A DNA stretch of 64,000 nt from assembly GCF_022227845.1 (NCBI RefSeq), contig NZ_JAJNQN010000007.1, forward strand, positions 62,001 through 126,000, in the 5' to 3' direction. Under the pieces are notes generated by a model, which did no database searches, had not been told where the DNA came from, and saw nothing but the letters and a program-made list of their open reading frames with translations. Made by a program: the position numbers and the translations under genes. The DNA comes from Ectothiorhodospira lacustris (lineage in GTDB: Bacteria; Pseudomonadota; Gammaproteobacteria; Ectothiorhodospirales; Ectothiorhodospiraceae). Shown here piece by piece: positions 18,855 to 27,832 of this stretch (position 1 is the first letter of the stretch; each line of letters opens with the position of its first letter).

Positions 18855-19421
18855 ATGGAAAAACAGCAGAAGACCCTCACCATGAGCGTGCTGATGACAC
18901 CGGATATGGCCAACTTTTCCGGGCATGTCCACGGCGGCGCCACGCTCCGACTGCTGGATCAGGCGGCCTATGCCTGCGCGGCGCGTTATTCCAACAACTA
19001 CGTGGTCACCTTGTCGGTGGACCAGGTCTTTTTTCGCGAACCCCTGCGCGTCGGGGAACTGGTGACCTTCATGGCTTCGGTCAATTACACCGGCAAGACC
19101 TCCATGGAAGTAGGCATCCGGGTGATTGCCGAGGACATCATCCGGCACCAGAGCCGCCACGCCATGACCTCCTACTTCACCATGGTGGCGGTGGACGAGA
19201 ACGGTCGCCCGGTCCGGGTCCCTTCACTTGAGATCGAGACCCCCACCGAGCGACGCCGGTACGAAAATGCCGCCATGCGCCGGGAACTGCGCCAGGAGAT
19301 CGAACGACGGCATGGACAGATTCGTCAGCAGTACAAGCCGCGCTCCGGGACCCGTACCGGGTCAGGGCAGGATCACGCCGATCAGCACCAACCCATCATG
19401 GAGCAGGAACAGGGCCAGTAG
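18855..19421 (+). CDS. Acyl-CoA thioesterase, hotdog fold (YciA/BFIT-like)
   Basis: 188 residues. The hotdog core is clear: FSGHVHGGATLRLLDQAAY (the catalytic Asp lies in LLDQAA), VVTLSVDQVFFREPLRVGE and YTGKTSMEVGIRV. It should hydrolyse acyl-CoA in the cytoplasm. ATG 18855 has AGGA just upstream. The last 20 or so residues (after KPRSGTRTG) are polar and lie antisense to the end of the LysE gene, so the natural stop may have been lost and a convergent overlap of 60 bp formed. Confidence 0.85.
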   Translation: MEKQQKTLTMSVLMTPDMANFSGHVHGGATLRLLDQAAYACAARYSNNYVVTLSVDQVFFREPLRVGELVTFMASVNYTGKTSMEVGIRVIAEDIIRHQSRHAMTSYFTMVAVDENGRPVRVPSLEIETPTERRRYENAAMRRELRQEIERRHGQIRQQYKPRSGTRTGSGQDHADQHQPIMEQEQGQ

Positions 19422-19991
19422 CAGCAGCATCCCACCCAGGGCACGCATGGTGTAGATGTAGGGCCTGCCGCAAAGTAGCCGCCTTGATCGCCCGACCAAC
19501 ACGGCAATGCCCATCTTCGCACCCACCATCAGCAGGTAAAAGCTGCCGATGAAGGCGGCGCCGGCAAACCAGGCGTGTTCCAGCGCCCTGACCGTGACCG
19601 GGCCTCCCACGGTTAGCCAGAACAGATAGGGGTGTGGACTCAGGACATTGACCAGCACCGCCTTCTGCAGTGACCGTGCCCGGGGCGCCGCCTCCGCCCC
19701 CATGGGGCTGCCGGAAAATGTCAGTCCCTGCCAAGCCAGGTAACACAGGAACACCCCGCCTCCCAGGGAGATCAGTCCCAACAGCGTATCCAGTCCCGAG
19801 AGCCGGCTGAGCACGAACAGGGTCAGCAGGATGATGGGCAGGTCCGTCAGCACCGGCGCCAGGGCCACCTTGATCCCGGCACGGGCACCATATTGCAGGG
19901 TTTCGGAGATCACCAGGGCCAGCAAGGGACCCGGCGCCATCCCGGCGGAAAACCCCAGGATCATCCCGGTGCTCAGGCTGGCGATCATCAA
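19362..19991 (-). CDS. LysE/RhtB-family amino-acid exporter
   Basis: 209 residues with about six hydrophobic segments. The N-terminal GFSAGMAPGPLLALVISETL is the LysE family signature. Members export lysine, threonine, homoserine lactone or similar small molecules; the substrate is not readable. Start at 19991, or the adjacent ATG at 19988. Its 3' end overlaps the thioesterase gene by 60 bp on the opposite strand. REP-like repeats lie just upstream. Confidence 0.87.
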   Translation of the reverse strand: MMIASLSTGMILGFSAGMAPGPLLALVISETLQYGARAGIKVALAPVLTDLPIILLTLFVLSRLSGLDTLLGLISLGGGVFLCYLAWQGLTFSGSPMGAEAAPRARSLQKAVLVNVLSPHPYLFWLTVGGPVTVRALEHAWFAGAAFIGSFYLLMVGAKMGIAVLVGRSRRLLCGRPYIYTMRALGGMLLLLALFLLHDGLVLIGVILP

Positions 19992-20021
19992 ATTACCTTT
20001 TTATTCCTGTATTCGATCGAT

Positions 20022-20095
20022 GGATTCCCGCTTGCGCGGGAACGACGTATCTGCCGGCTGTCATCTGCTGGATTCCCGCTTGCGCGGGAATGACG
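20022..20095. repeat. Two REP-like palindromes in direct orientation
   Basis: Two copies of GGATTCCCGC-TTGC-GCGGGAAYGACG (stems 20024-20043 and 20072-20091), 48 bp apart and in the same orientation, filling the gap between the LysE and comEC genes. The first has one mismatch at the stem base (GGGAAC). Each could fold as an eight-base-pair hairpin in RNA. Confidence 0.85.
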
Positions 20096-20105
20096 TGCCG
20101 GCCCC

Positions 20106-22400
20106 TCAGCGGTGCCAGTGGCGACGCGCCGCATGGCGGTGGCCCGGCTGCACCGTCACCCCCTCCCCCGGCACGAAGTCCACCCGCAGGGCGCCTTCAT
20201 GGACCGGGTCCAGCCACTGAATCCCGCGAGTCCTCAACCGGGCCAGGACCTCGTCATGGGGGTGTCCCAGGCGGTTTTCAAAACCGGTGCTCACCAGGGC
20301 CAGCTGGGGTGAGACCCGGTCCAGCAGGGCCTCCGACGAGGACGTGCTGGAACCGTGATGAGGCAACACCAACACATCCGCGGCCAGTCCCTTCCCTTCG
20401 CCGCGCACCAGCACGGCCTCCCCCAGGCGCTCCACATCCCCCGGCAACAGCATCGAACCACCGGGGCCGCTCACATGGAGCACGCAGGAGGAGTCATTAT
20501 CATCCCCCCAGCCCCGCGGCGGATGCAGCATCCGGAACGTCACCCCGTCCCATTGCCAGGCCTCGCCCCGCAGGCATTCCCGGCTCCGGGCATGGGGTAG
20601 CCGCACCGGAGAGCGGCTCAATACCTCGCCCACCGCAAGACTGTCAAGGATGGCGTGGGCACCGCCGATATGATCGTTGTCGCCATGGCTGACCACCAGC
20701 CGGTCCACCTGCCCCCTTCCCAGATGCCGCAGATAGGGGACCACCGCCGCCGAACCGGCATCAAAGCGTGGGCTAAAGCGCGGCCCCGTATCGTAGACCA
20801 GGGTATGGTCCCGGGTCTGCACCACCGTGGCCAGCCCCTGCCCCACATCCAGCACGGTGAGCCGGAATTCACCGGGCTGCAGTGACGGCCTGATCGGCCA
20901 GAGCATGGGCAGCAGCAAGAACACCCCCAGCCAGCGGGCGGGCAGGGCACGGGGCGCCAGGATCAGGGCCAGCCCCAGCAGGGCGGGCCACAAGGTCCAG
21001 AACGGCGGCGCCGCCCGCCATAGGGACCAGGGCCATGATCCCATGTGCTCCAGCAGCGGCCACAGGAGGCTAACGGCCAGATGGGCCGCCAGCCAACACC
21101 ACTGCGCGGCCCAGGGGATCAGCGGAGCCAGCAGCACGCCGCCCAGGGTGAGGGGGACGACCACCACGCTGACCCAGGGCACGGCCACCAGGTTGGCCAG
21201 TGGCGAGACCAGCGACCCGTGCTGGAACATCACCAGGGTCAGGGGCAGCAGCCCCACCCCCGCCACCCACTGGATACGCAGGACCGCTGCGACCCCCCTG
21301 GGCCTCTGCAGCCGCCCCGTCATGGCATAGAGGATCACCCCCACGGCGGCAAAGGAGAGCCAGAACCCGGCATCCAGCACCGCACGCGGATCCAGACACA
21401 GCACCACCAGGAGCGCCAGTGCCAGGGTCCGGCCCGGCCGGGCCACGCGCCCGAGCCACAGGGCACCCAGGGCCACCACGAGCATGGCCAGGGCCCGCTG
21501 GGTGGGGACGGCAAATCCGGCCAAGGCCGCATAACCGGCGGCACAGATCAGGGCACCGATCACCGCCGCCCGCTGAGCGGGCAGCCGCAGCGCCAGCCCT
21601 GGCACCCGTCGCCAGCCCCAGAGCATCAGGCCATACCCCATCCCCGCCATCAGCCCCACATGCAGGCCGGAGATGGCCATCAGATGGTTGGTGCCGGTAT
21701 CAATCAAGGTGGTCCACTGCTCCGGCCCGATACCGGACCGATCCCCGACCGCCAGTGCCCGCAGAATCCCGGCGTAGGGGCGCTCGTCCAGCACCAGTTC
21801 CATCCGCTCGACCAGATCGGCCCGCAGGCGATGCAGTCGATGGATCGGACGGTCATCCATGCCCAGCCGCCGCGCCGAGTCCGGCTCTCGCACATAGGCG
21901 GTGGCGCCGTAACCCTGGCGAAACAGCCAGCCCTCATAATCGAAGCCGCCGGGATTGCGAAACCCCGTGGGCCGGCGCAGGCGCAGGGTCAGTTGCCAGC
22001 GCTCCCCGGGCACCATGTCGGGAGACTGCCCGTACCAGGCCACCCGCACCCGCCGGGGCAACCTCTCGTCCGGGTCGTAGGCGCCGTCCGCCCAACCTTC
22101 GACCCGAAAACCGAAGCGAACCCCGCGATCCAGTGCTTCCGGCAGGGAATCCACCACCCCGATCAGGGTCATGTCCTGTCCGGAGAGTCCCGCGGGCAGC
22201 CATGGACCGGCCACCAGATGAGTGTGCAACAAGGCCCATGAAAAGCCCAACAGGGCGATGGCCGGCCATCGCGCCGAAGGCATGAATCTGTAGAATAGGG
22301 GCACGGCCAGGCAGACAACGACCCACGCAAGCGCGGGCAGATGGGGGAGGCTGTGGAGAGCCACCACCCCGAGAAGAAACGCCAAGGCCTGGCTTTGCAT
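20106..22400 (-). CDS. comEC: DNA internalisation competence protein ComEC/Rec2
   Basis: 764 residues. An N-terminal DUF4131 region is followed by the Competence domain with many helices (HLMAISGLHVGLMAGMGYGL) and a C-terminal metallo-beta-lactamase-like domain (VVSHGDNDHIGGAHAILDS and VLPHHGSSTSS). ComEC is the inner-membrane channel that passes single-stranded DNA into the cytoplasm; the C-terminal domain is a proposed nuclease. The ATG at 22400 with GGAG six bases upstream is the start; the frame extends further 5' without similarity. Neighbours DUF2062 and lolCD match the order seen in pseudomonads. Confidence 0.92.
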   Translation of the reverse strand: MQSQALAFLLGVVALHSLPHLPALAWVVVCLAVPLFYRFMPSARWPAIALLGFSWALLHTHLVAGPWLPAGLSGQDMTLIGVVDSLPEALDRGVRFGFRVEGWADGAYDPDERLPRRVRVAWYGQSPDMVPGERWQLTLRLRRPTGFRNPGGFDYEGWLFRQGYGATAYVREPDSARRLGMDDRPIHRLHRLRADLVERMELVLDERPYAGILRALAVGDRSGIGPEQWTTLIDTGTNHLMAISGLHVGLMAGMGYGLMLWGWRRVPGLALRLPAQRAAVIGALICAAGYAALAGFAVPTQRALAMLVVALGALWLGRVARPGRTLALALLVVLCLDPRAVLDAGFWLSFAAVGVILYAMTGRLQRPRGVAAVLRIQWVAGVGLLPLTLVMFQHGSLVSPLANLVAVPWVSVVVVPLTLGGVLLAPLIPWAAQWCWLAAHLAVSLLWPLLEHMGSWPWSLWRAAPPFWTLWPALLGLALILAPRALPARWLGVFLLLPMLWPIRPSLQPGEFRLTVLDVGQGLATVVQTRDHTLVYDTGPRFSPRFDAGSAAVVPYLRHLGRGQVDRLVVSHGDNDHIGGAHAILDSLAVGEVLSRSPVRLPHARSRECLRGEAWQWDGVTFRMLHPPRGWGDDNDSSCVLHVSGPGGSMLLPGDVERLGEAVLVRGEGKGLAADVLVLPHHGSSTSSSEALLDRVSPQLALVSTGFENRLGHPHDEVLARLRTRGIQWLDPVHEGALRVDFVPGEGVTVQPGHRHAARRHWHR

Positions 22401-22489
22401 CTTCCGCTCCCTGGAAAAGCATCCATAATGGGCGGCCCGCCCGTGGCATCCGTCGCGGGGCCGCGGCACCCTGAACCGTGCAAGAATCC

Positions 22490-23050
22490 ATGGCAAAAAA
22501 GCTCATCAAGAGCCTGTTTCCAACCTACCACAAAGTACGGGAGCATGAATCCCTGCGCTTTTTCGGCGCGGTGCTCAATGACCCCAACCTGTGGCATCTG
22601 AACCGACGGTCCGCGGCGGGGGCCTTCGGCGTCGGTCTGTTCGTGGCCTTTCTGCCGATCCCGGCCCAGATGCTGACAGCAGCCGCTCTGGCGATCATCG
22701 TGCGGGTGAACCTGCCCATTTCCGTGCTGCTGGTCTGGATCAGCAACCCCCTCACCATGGCCCCCATCTATTACGCCGCCTACACCATCGGGCGGTTCCT
22801 GATGGGTGAGCCACGGCGGGGTTTTTCCTTTGAGTTGAACCTGTCCTGGTTCACCGGAGAGTTGGTGGTGATCTGGAAACCGCTGCTGCTGGGCAGTCTG
22901 GTGATGAGCGTGATCGCCGGACTGGCGGGATACATCACCATACGGCTACTATGGCGGCTGCACATCGTGCGGCGCCTGGATCTCAAGCGACGGCGCCTGC
23001 CCCGGCTCGGACGCCGCCGGGAATCCTCTTCTCCCCCCACCGATCCATAA
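22490..23050 (+). CDS. DUF2062 domain membrane protein
   Basis: 186 residues. The DUF2062 signature is present: RRSAAGAFGVGLFVAFLP, PIPAQMLTAAALAI and WISNPLTMAPIYYAAYTIG, with two to four membrane segments and a basic C-terminal tail. Function unknown; the gene often neighbours comEC and lolC in gammaproteobacteria, as here. The ATG at 22490 is preferred; a GTG at 22478 is in frame. Divergent from comEC (90 bp between starts). Confidence 0.85.
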   Translation: MAKKLIKSLFPTYHKVREHESLRFFGAVLNDPNLWHLNRRSAAGAFGVGLFVAFLPIPAQMLTAAALAIIVRVNLPISVLLVWISNPLTMAPIYYAAYTIGRFLMGEPRRGFSFELNLSWFTGELVVIWKPLLLGSLVMSVIAGLAGYITIRLLWRLHIVRRLDLKRRRLPRLGRRRESSSPPTDP

Positions 23051-23065
23051 GATAGCTCTGAATAG

Positions 23066-23187
23066 CCTCCCTGCCATCACTCCCGCACCTCCCTGCCGTC
23101 ACTCCCGTACCTCCCTGCCGTCACTCCCGCGAAAGCGGGAGCCCAGAGCCTTCAGTCTATAACCTGGATTCCCGCTTTCGCGGGAAT
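23066..23187. repeat. REP-like palindrome pair with a 22-bp tandem head
   Basis: Three 22-bp units (23066, 23088, 23110) of CCTCCCTGCCRTCACTCCCG; the third runs into a complete palindrome CTCCCGC-GAAA-GCGGGAG (23124-23141). A second, oppositely oriented palindrome ATTCCCGC-TTTC-GCGGGAAT sits at 23168-23187. The first two units carry only the left half of the palindrome. Part of a 324-bp gene-free gap between DUF2062 and lolD. Confidence 0.85.
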
Positions 23188-23325
23188 GACCTGCGAGATA
23201 AGGGCATGACCTGTGAGATAGGGCATGACCTGCGAGATAAGGGCATGACCTGTGAGATAGGGCATGACCTGCGAGATAAGGAAATGACCTGTGAGATAAG
23301 GAAATGACCTGAGAGATGAAGGAAG
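23186..23325. repeat. Seven-unit 19-20 bp tandem array growing from a REP tail
   Basis: Units begin at 23186, 23206, 23225, 23245, 23264, 23284 and 23304 with ATGACCTGYGAGATAAGG. The first unit is the natural tail (GGGAATGACC) of the palindrome ending at 23187. Unit lengths alternate 20 and 19 for the first pairs and TGC alternates with TGT, which suggests duplication of a two-unit block. There are no spacers. Confidence 0.9.
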
Positions 23326-23374
23326 AGTTGTGGGATAAGGCAAAGATTGATTCGGGATATTCCCGAAAACCTGC

Positions 23375-24097
23375 CTATGCAGGCGCCGGTGCCCGGCGCA
23401 GGGGCCTTAGCCGCCCTTCTTCCAGCATCATGACCCGGTCCATGCGCTCCGCCAGCTGCATGTCGTGGGTGACCACCACAAAGGCGGTGCGCAACTGGCG
23501 ATTCAGACGCAGCATCAACTGAAAGATCTCCTCCGCCCGCCCACGGTCCAGATTACCGGTAGGTTCATCCGCCAGCACCGCGTGGGGCTCGGTGATCAGG
23601 GCCCGGGCGATAGCGGCCCGCTGGCGCTCCCCGCCGGAGAGTTCCCCCGGCTTGTGGGCGACCCGATTGGTCAGCCCCACCCGCTCCAGCAGACTGCGGG
23701 CACGATCCGCCGCCATCCCCGGGTTCTCGCCACGGATCAGCAGCGGCATGGCCACGTTTTCCAGCGCCGTGAACTCGGGCAACAGATGATGAAACTGGTA
23801 GATGAACCCCAGATGCCGGTTACGCAGCTTGCCGCGTCGGGCGTCGGAGAGCCGGGCCACATCCTGGCCGCAGATACTCACCGTACCCTGGGTAGGCAGA
23901 TCCAGCCCCCCCAGCAGATGCAGCAGGGTACTCTTGCCGCTGCCCGAGGTACCGACGATGGCCACCTTTTCCCCCGGCTGGACCTCCAGGTCGACGGCAC
24001 TCAGGACCTCCACCTTGAGGCCCCCTTCATCGAAGGTCTTGCCAAGGCCCCGGCACTGGACCACCGGGCCTCGGGTATCGATCTGCCAATCCACCAT
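23375..24097 (-). CDS. lolD: Lipoprotein-releasing system ATP-binding protein LolD
   Basis: 240 residues with Walker [21 protein letters not shown], the LolD-type [20 protein letters not shown], signature [15 protein letters not shown], Walker [13 protein letters not shown] and VTHD. It powers release of outer-membrane lipoproteins from the inner membrane to LolA. The ATG at 24097 has GGGAG seven bases upstream, in the gap right after the lolC stop; an upstream ATG at 24130 lies inside lolC and is less likely. Confidence 0.93.
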   Translation of the reverse strand: MVDWQIDTRGPVVQCRGLGKTFDEGGLKVEVLSAVDLEVQPGEKVAIVGTSGSGKSTLLHLLGGLDLPTQGTVSICGQDVARLSDARRGKLRNRHLGFIYQFHHLLPEFTALENVAMPLLIRGENPGMAADRARSLLERVGLTNRVAHKPGELSGGERQRAAIARALITEPHAVLADEPTGNLDRGRAEEIFQLMLRLNRQLRTAFVVVTHDMQLAERMDRVMMLEEGRLRPLRRAPAPA

Positions 24098-24110
24098 ATG
24101 CGTTCTCCCG

Positions 24111-25358
24111 CTACTCGTATCGAAGGGCATCGGCCGGCTGGGTGCGGGAGGCCCGCCAGGCCGGGTAGAGGGTGGCGATCACCGTCAGACCGAAGGCCAG
24201 CAGGCCCACCCGCGTGACATCCTGCAGCTTCAGGTCGGACGGCAGGTCGGAGATGTAGTACACATCCGGCGACAGGAACTTGAGGCCCAGCAGGGACTCG
24301 ATGGCGGGGACGATGGTCTCCACGTTCAGGGCCAGCGTGATCCCCCCGAGCACCCCGAGCACCGCACCGACCACACCGATCAACGTCCCCTGGACCATGA
24401 AGACCAGCATCACCGAGAACGGCGTCATTCCCAGGGTACGCAGGATGGCAATGTCCGATTGCTTGTCGATCACCACCATTACCAGGGTGGAAACGATATT
24501 GAAGGCCGCCACCGCCACGATCAGGGACAGGATGATGAACATGACGGTCTTTTCCGTCTGTACGGCGCGGAAGAAATTGGCGTGCTGGCGGGTCCAGTCA
24601 TTGACCCAGAAGCGCCCCTCCAGCTCCGACGCTACCTGCCGTGCGATCAGCGGTGCCCGCATCATGTCATCCAGTTTCAGGCGCAGGCCGGTGACGGCAT
24701 CATCCATCCGGTAGATCTGTTGGGCATCGTTCAGGTGAATGAAGGCACTGCTGCGGTCATATTCGAACATGCCCACCTCGAACACCCCCACCACATCCAG
24801 ACGGCGCATACGCGGCAGCACGCCCACGGGGGTCACCGCCGCCTGGGGAGTGATCAGCGTCACCTTGTCGCCCACCCCCACCCCCAGGGCCAGCGCCAGC
24901 TCCCGCCCCAGCACCACCCCAAAGCGTCCCGGCTGCAATTCATCCATGCTGCCGAGGACGATGTGTTCACCCACCCGGGAGACCCGGGCTTCCAGGTCGG
25001 GCACGACGCCGCGGATCATCGCCCCGCTGACCTGCTGGCCGCTGGAAAACATTCCCTCCGCCTCCACGAAGGGCGCCACGCCCACGACCCGGGCGGCCCC
25101 TTCCACCTGGGCCATCACCTCGGGCCAGTGACGCAGGCGCCCGTCGAATTCGGCAATGGTGGCGTGGGAGGCCATGCCCAAGATGCGTTCACGCAGCTCC
25201 TTCTCGAACCCGTTCATCACCGACAGCACCGTGATCAGCGCGGTGACGCCCAGGGCAATCCCCAGCATGGAAATGAGGGAGATGAAGGAAATGAAGTGGT
25301 TGCGGCGCTTGGCACGGGTGTAGCGAAGGCCGACGAAGATCTCAAGGGGTCGAAACAT
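24111..25358 (-). CDS. lolC: Lipoprotein-releasing system permease LolC/LolE
   Basis: 415 residues in the typical LolCE layout: one N-terminal helix in [20 protein letters not shown], a large periplasmic domain (about 50-260) and three C-terminal helices ([40 protein letters not shown] and a last one before [11 protein letters not shown]). Only one permease gene is present beside lolD, so the transporter may be a homodimer (LolF type) unless a second permease gene lies elsewhere. REP repeats precede it. Confidence 0.93.
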   Translation of the reverse strand: MFRPLEIFVGLRYTRAKRRNHFISFISLISMLGIALGVTALITVLSVMNGFEKELRERILGMASHATIAEFDGRLRHWPEVMAQVEGAARVVGVAPFVEAEGMFSSGQQVSGAMIRGVVPDLEARVSRVGEHIVLGSMDELQPGRFGVVLGRELALALGVGVGDKVTLITPQAAVTPVGVLPRMRRLDVVGVFEVGMFEYDRSSAFIHLNDAQQIYRMDDAVTGLRLKLDDMMRAPLIARQVASELEGRFWVNDWTRQHANFFRAVQTEKTVMFIILSLIVAVAAFNIVSTLVMVVIDKQSDIAILRTLGMTPFSVMLVFMVQGTLIGVVGAVLGVLGGITLALNVETIVPAIESLLGLKFLSPDVYYISDLPSDLKLQDVTRVGLLAFGLTVIATLYPAWRASRTQPADALRYE

Positions 25359-25416
25359 GGGCGGATTAAATCACAGGCCAAGGTGAATTCATATGTGGAA
25401 ACACTGAACAATCTCT

Positions 25417-25560
25417 CTGCCGTCACCCCCCATCCCCTGCCCTGCCGTCACTACTCACCCCCCCTGCCGTCACTCCCGCCCCCCTGCCGTCACTCCCGCG
25501 AAAGCGGGAGTCCAGGATCTTCAGCCCCTGACTGGATTCCCGCTTGCGCGGGAATGACGT
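25417..25560. repeat. REP-like palindrome pair with four copies of its head sequence
   Basis: CTGCCGTCAC occurs at 25417, 25442, 25464 and 25484; the last copy leads into the palindrome CTCCCGC-GAAA-GCGGGAG (25493-25510). The partner ATTCCCGC-TTGC-GCGGGAAT follows at 25536-25555. Between copies the sequence is C-rich and degenerate. Same architecture as at 23066 but more decayed. It fills most of the 217-bp gap between lolC and sfsA. Confidence 0.85.
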
Positions 25561-25575
25561 TCCTGAAACACCATG

Positions 25576-26304
25576 TCAGAGAGGCGATGACGGCCCCCGA
25601 ATCGACAGGTCCACCGGCAGGGGACGCATGAGTTCAATCCCGCAAGGCGAGACCCGGGCGCCCAGCGCCAGCACCTCAACCCCGGCCGCATGGGCCCGGC
25701 GCAGCCAGATCCCGTATTCCGGATCGATGGCGTCGGCAGGCCGGACCTGATGGACATCCTCCCTCTGGACACAGAAGATCAGGGCCGCCCGATGTCCCGC
25801 CTCCACCATGGCGATCAGCTCCCGCAGATGCTTGCTGCCGCGACTGGACACGGCATCGGGAAACAGGGCCACGCCCCCCTGTACGGCCGCCGTGACGTTC
25901 TTCACTTCCACGTAGCAATCCACCCCGTTCAGATCCAGCAGCAGGTCGACGCGGCTGTTATGCAGGCCGTATTTCACCTCCCGGCGCAGGCCGGTGAAGT
26001 GTGCCAACTCCGGCACCCGTCCTGCCCTGAGGGCCTCCTCCACCAAGGCATTGCTGCGACCGGTATGGATGCCCACAAAGACCCCGTCGGCCTCCACCAG
26101 TTCCCAGGTATGGGGGTATTTGCGCTTGGGATCGTCGGAACGACTGAGCCAGACCCGGGCCCCCGACGTCATGCAGCCCAGCATGGAACCGGTGTTGGGA
26201 CAATGGGCGGTGATCGTCTCACCGTCATCCATCAGGACATCGGCCAGAAAACGCTTGTAACGCCGCTGCAGGATGCCGGATGTCAGGGGCTGGGAAAAGA
26301 TCAT
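25576..26304 (-). CDS. sfsA: SfsA family protein
   Basis: 242 residues. The N-terminus RRYKRFLADV and the motifs ITAHCPNTGSMLGC, VGIHTGRSNALVEEAL and CYVEVKNVTAAVQGGVALFPD are diagnostic of SfsA (sugar fermentation stimulation protein), a DNA-binding protein with an OB-fold and a nuclease-like domain. The ATG at 26304 puts the N-terminus in register with E. coli SfsA. An in-frame ATG at 26322 is possible; neither has a strong ribosome site. Divergent from the small secreted protein gene. Confidence 0.88.
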   Translation of the reverse strand: MIFSQPLTSGILQRRYKRFLADVLMDDGETITAHCPNTGSMLGCMTSGARVWLSRSDDPKRKYPHTWELVEADGVFVGIHTGRSNALVEEALRAGRVPELAHFTGLRREVKYGLHNSRVDLLLDLNGVDCYVEVKNVTAAVQGGVALFPDAVSSRGSKHLRELIAMVEAGHRAALIFCVQREDVHQVRPADAIDPEYGIWLRRAHAAGVEVLALGARVSPCGIELMRPLPVDLSIRGPSSPL

Positions 26305-26406
26305 CGGACGAAGGGTCTCCATCGGGGGAACGGGCGGGAACAGTCGGTATTTCCTCACCCTGGGTGCGGTGCTATATTCAAGCTCGTATAGTTTAGTTCG
26401 GAGACC

Positions 26407-26718
26407 ATGATGCCAAGAATGCCCGCCTTCTGCGCAGTCCTTGCCGGGGCCCTGTTCATGGTATCCACTGCGACCGCCGATGTCCTCGTCATGCCCAGCG
26501 GCGAACCCCGGGTCGTGCAGCAACCTGAGCAGCCTGCCCGTGGCATGCACAAGAACACGGTGCTGCATCGCCATGGTGAGCCGGAAGTCCGTCACCCCAC
26601 CGTGGGCGCCCCCCCCATCACCCGCTGGGACTATGACGGCTTTGCCGTGGTCTTTGAGGGCCATCATGTGGTCCATACCGTGGTGCGCGGCAGCCGGACC
26701 GACGCCCTGCACCCCTGA
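26407..26718 (+). CDS. Small secreted protein, SmpA/BamE-like fold
   Basis: 103 residues with a signal peptide ending at about residue 25. The mature part reads like a single BamE/SmpA-OmlA repeat: a helix RGMHKNTVLHRHGEP, then ITRWDYDGFAVVFEGHHVVHTVV. This small domain usually serves as an envelope scaffold. GGAG lies just before the ATG (gttcggagacc). Upstream the AT-rich TATATT and GTATAG boxes give a plausible promoter shared with divergent sfsA. Confidence 0.6.
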   Translation: MMPRMPAFCAVLAGALFMVSTATADVLVMPSGEPRVVQQPEQPARGMHKNTVLHRHGEPEVRHPTVGAPPITRWDYDGFAVVFEGHHVVHTVVRGSRTDALHP

Positions 26719-26746
26719 TCCCTGCATAAAACCCGAAGATACATTC

Positions 26747-27778
26747 ATGTCCCGCACCCTGCTCCCCGAGTGGGCGCCTCAGAGCGCCGTGATGCTCACC
26801 TGGCCCCATGAAGACACCGACTGGGCACCGATCCTGGAGGAAGCCGAAACGGTCTTCTGCCGGATCGCCCATGAAGTCACCCTGCGCCAGGGCCTGGTGG
26901 TCACCTGTCAGGATGAGGCCCACGAGGCCCATGTCTGTCGGCGTCTGACCGAGGCGGGCGTGGACATGACGCGGGTGATCACCGGGCTGGCTCCCGCCAA
27001 CGACACCTGGGCTCGGGATCATGGTCCGATCACCGTGCTGGCCGACGGCGCCCCGTTGCTGCTGGATTTCACTTTCAACGGCTGGGGCGGCAAGTACCCG
27101 GCCGAGGCGGACAATAAGGTCACCCGCCGGCTGCACCAGCAAGGGGCTTTCGGCAACCTGCCCCTGGCCACGGTGGATTTCGTGCTGGAAGGCGGCTCCA
27201 TCGAGTCGGACGGCCGGGGCACCCTACTCACCACCCGCCAGTGCCTGCTGACACCCACCCGCAACCCCGACCTGGACGAGGCCGCGATCGAGGCCGTGTT
27301 GCGCCGGGAGCTGGGCGTGGAGCGGGTCCTGTGGCTGAGCCGGGGTCATCTGGCTGGGGATGATACCGACAGCCATGTGGACACCCTGGCCCGGCTGTGC
27401 AGCCCCGACACCATTGCCCATGTAGTCTGTGATGACCCCAAAGACCCTCACCACGCCCCCCTGGCGGCAATGACGGCAGAGCTGGAAGCCTTCCGGACCG
27501 CGAATGGGGAGCCCTACCGGCTGATCCCCCTGCCCCTACCGGCCCCGATCTACGACGAGGAAGGTCGCCGCTTGCCCGCGACCCATGCCAATTTCCTGAT
27601 CATCAACAGGGCGGTGCTGGTGCCGACCTATGGGGACCCTATCGATGGAGTGTCGCTCACCCGGCTGGCGCAGGCCTTCCCGGACCGGGAGATCGTGGGT
27701 ATCGACTGCCGGCCCCTGATCCACCAGTTCGGTAGCCTGCATTGCGTCACCATGCAACTACCGGCCGCCATCGACTGA
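26747..27778 (+). CDS. aguA: Agmatine deiminase / peptidylarginine-deiminase family
   Basis: 343 residues. Motifs of the guanidine-modifying family: MLTWPHEDTDW, NDTWARDHGPI, LEGGSIESDGRGTLL, DDTDSHVDTLARL, and the nucleophilic Cys near the end in SLHCVTMQLP. The enzyme should convert agmatine to N-carbamoylputrescine and ammonia, feeding putrescine synthesis. The partner aguB is not next to it. Start ATG 26747 lies 28 bp after the previous gene. Confidence 0.88.
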   Translation: MSRTLLPEWAPQSAVMLTWPHEDTDWAPILEEAETVFCRIAHEVTLRQGLVVTCQDEAHEAHVCRRLTEAGVDMTRVITGLAPANDTWARDHGPITVLADGAPLLLDFTFNGWGGKYPAEADNKVTRRLHQQGAFGNLPLATVDFVLEGGSIESDGRGTLLTTRQCLLTPTRNPDLDEAAIEAVLRRELGVERVLWLSRGHLAGDDTDSHVDTLARLCSPDTIAHVVCDDPKDPHHAPLAAMTAELEAFRTANGEPYRLIPLPLPAPIYDEEGRRLPATHANFLIINRAVLVPTYGDPIDGVSLTRLAQAFPDREIVGIDCRPLIHQFGSLHCVTMQLPAAID

Positions 27779-27832
27779 CCGCAAGATGGCACATTGAGCC
27801 TCTGTGGGAGCCGGCCTGCCGGCGAACGGGGG

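Noticed and set aside
23186-23325. Possible CRISPR array
   Set aside because: Units are adjacent with no spacers, are only 19-20 bp, and derive from a REP tail; no cas genes nearby.
23152-23343. 63-codon repetitive peptide on the minus strand
   Set aside because: It is the translation of the tandem array (ISQVMPYLTGHAL repeats) with no ribosome site of note; treated as a repeat, not a gene.
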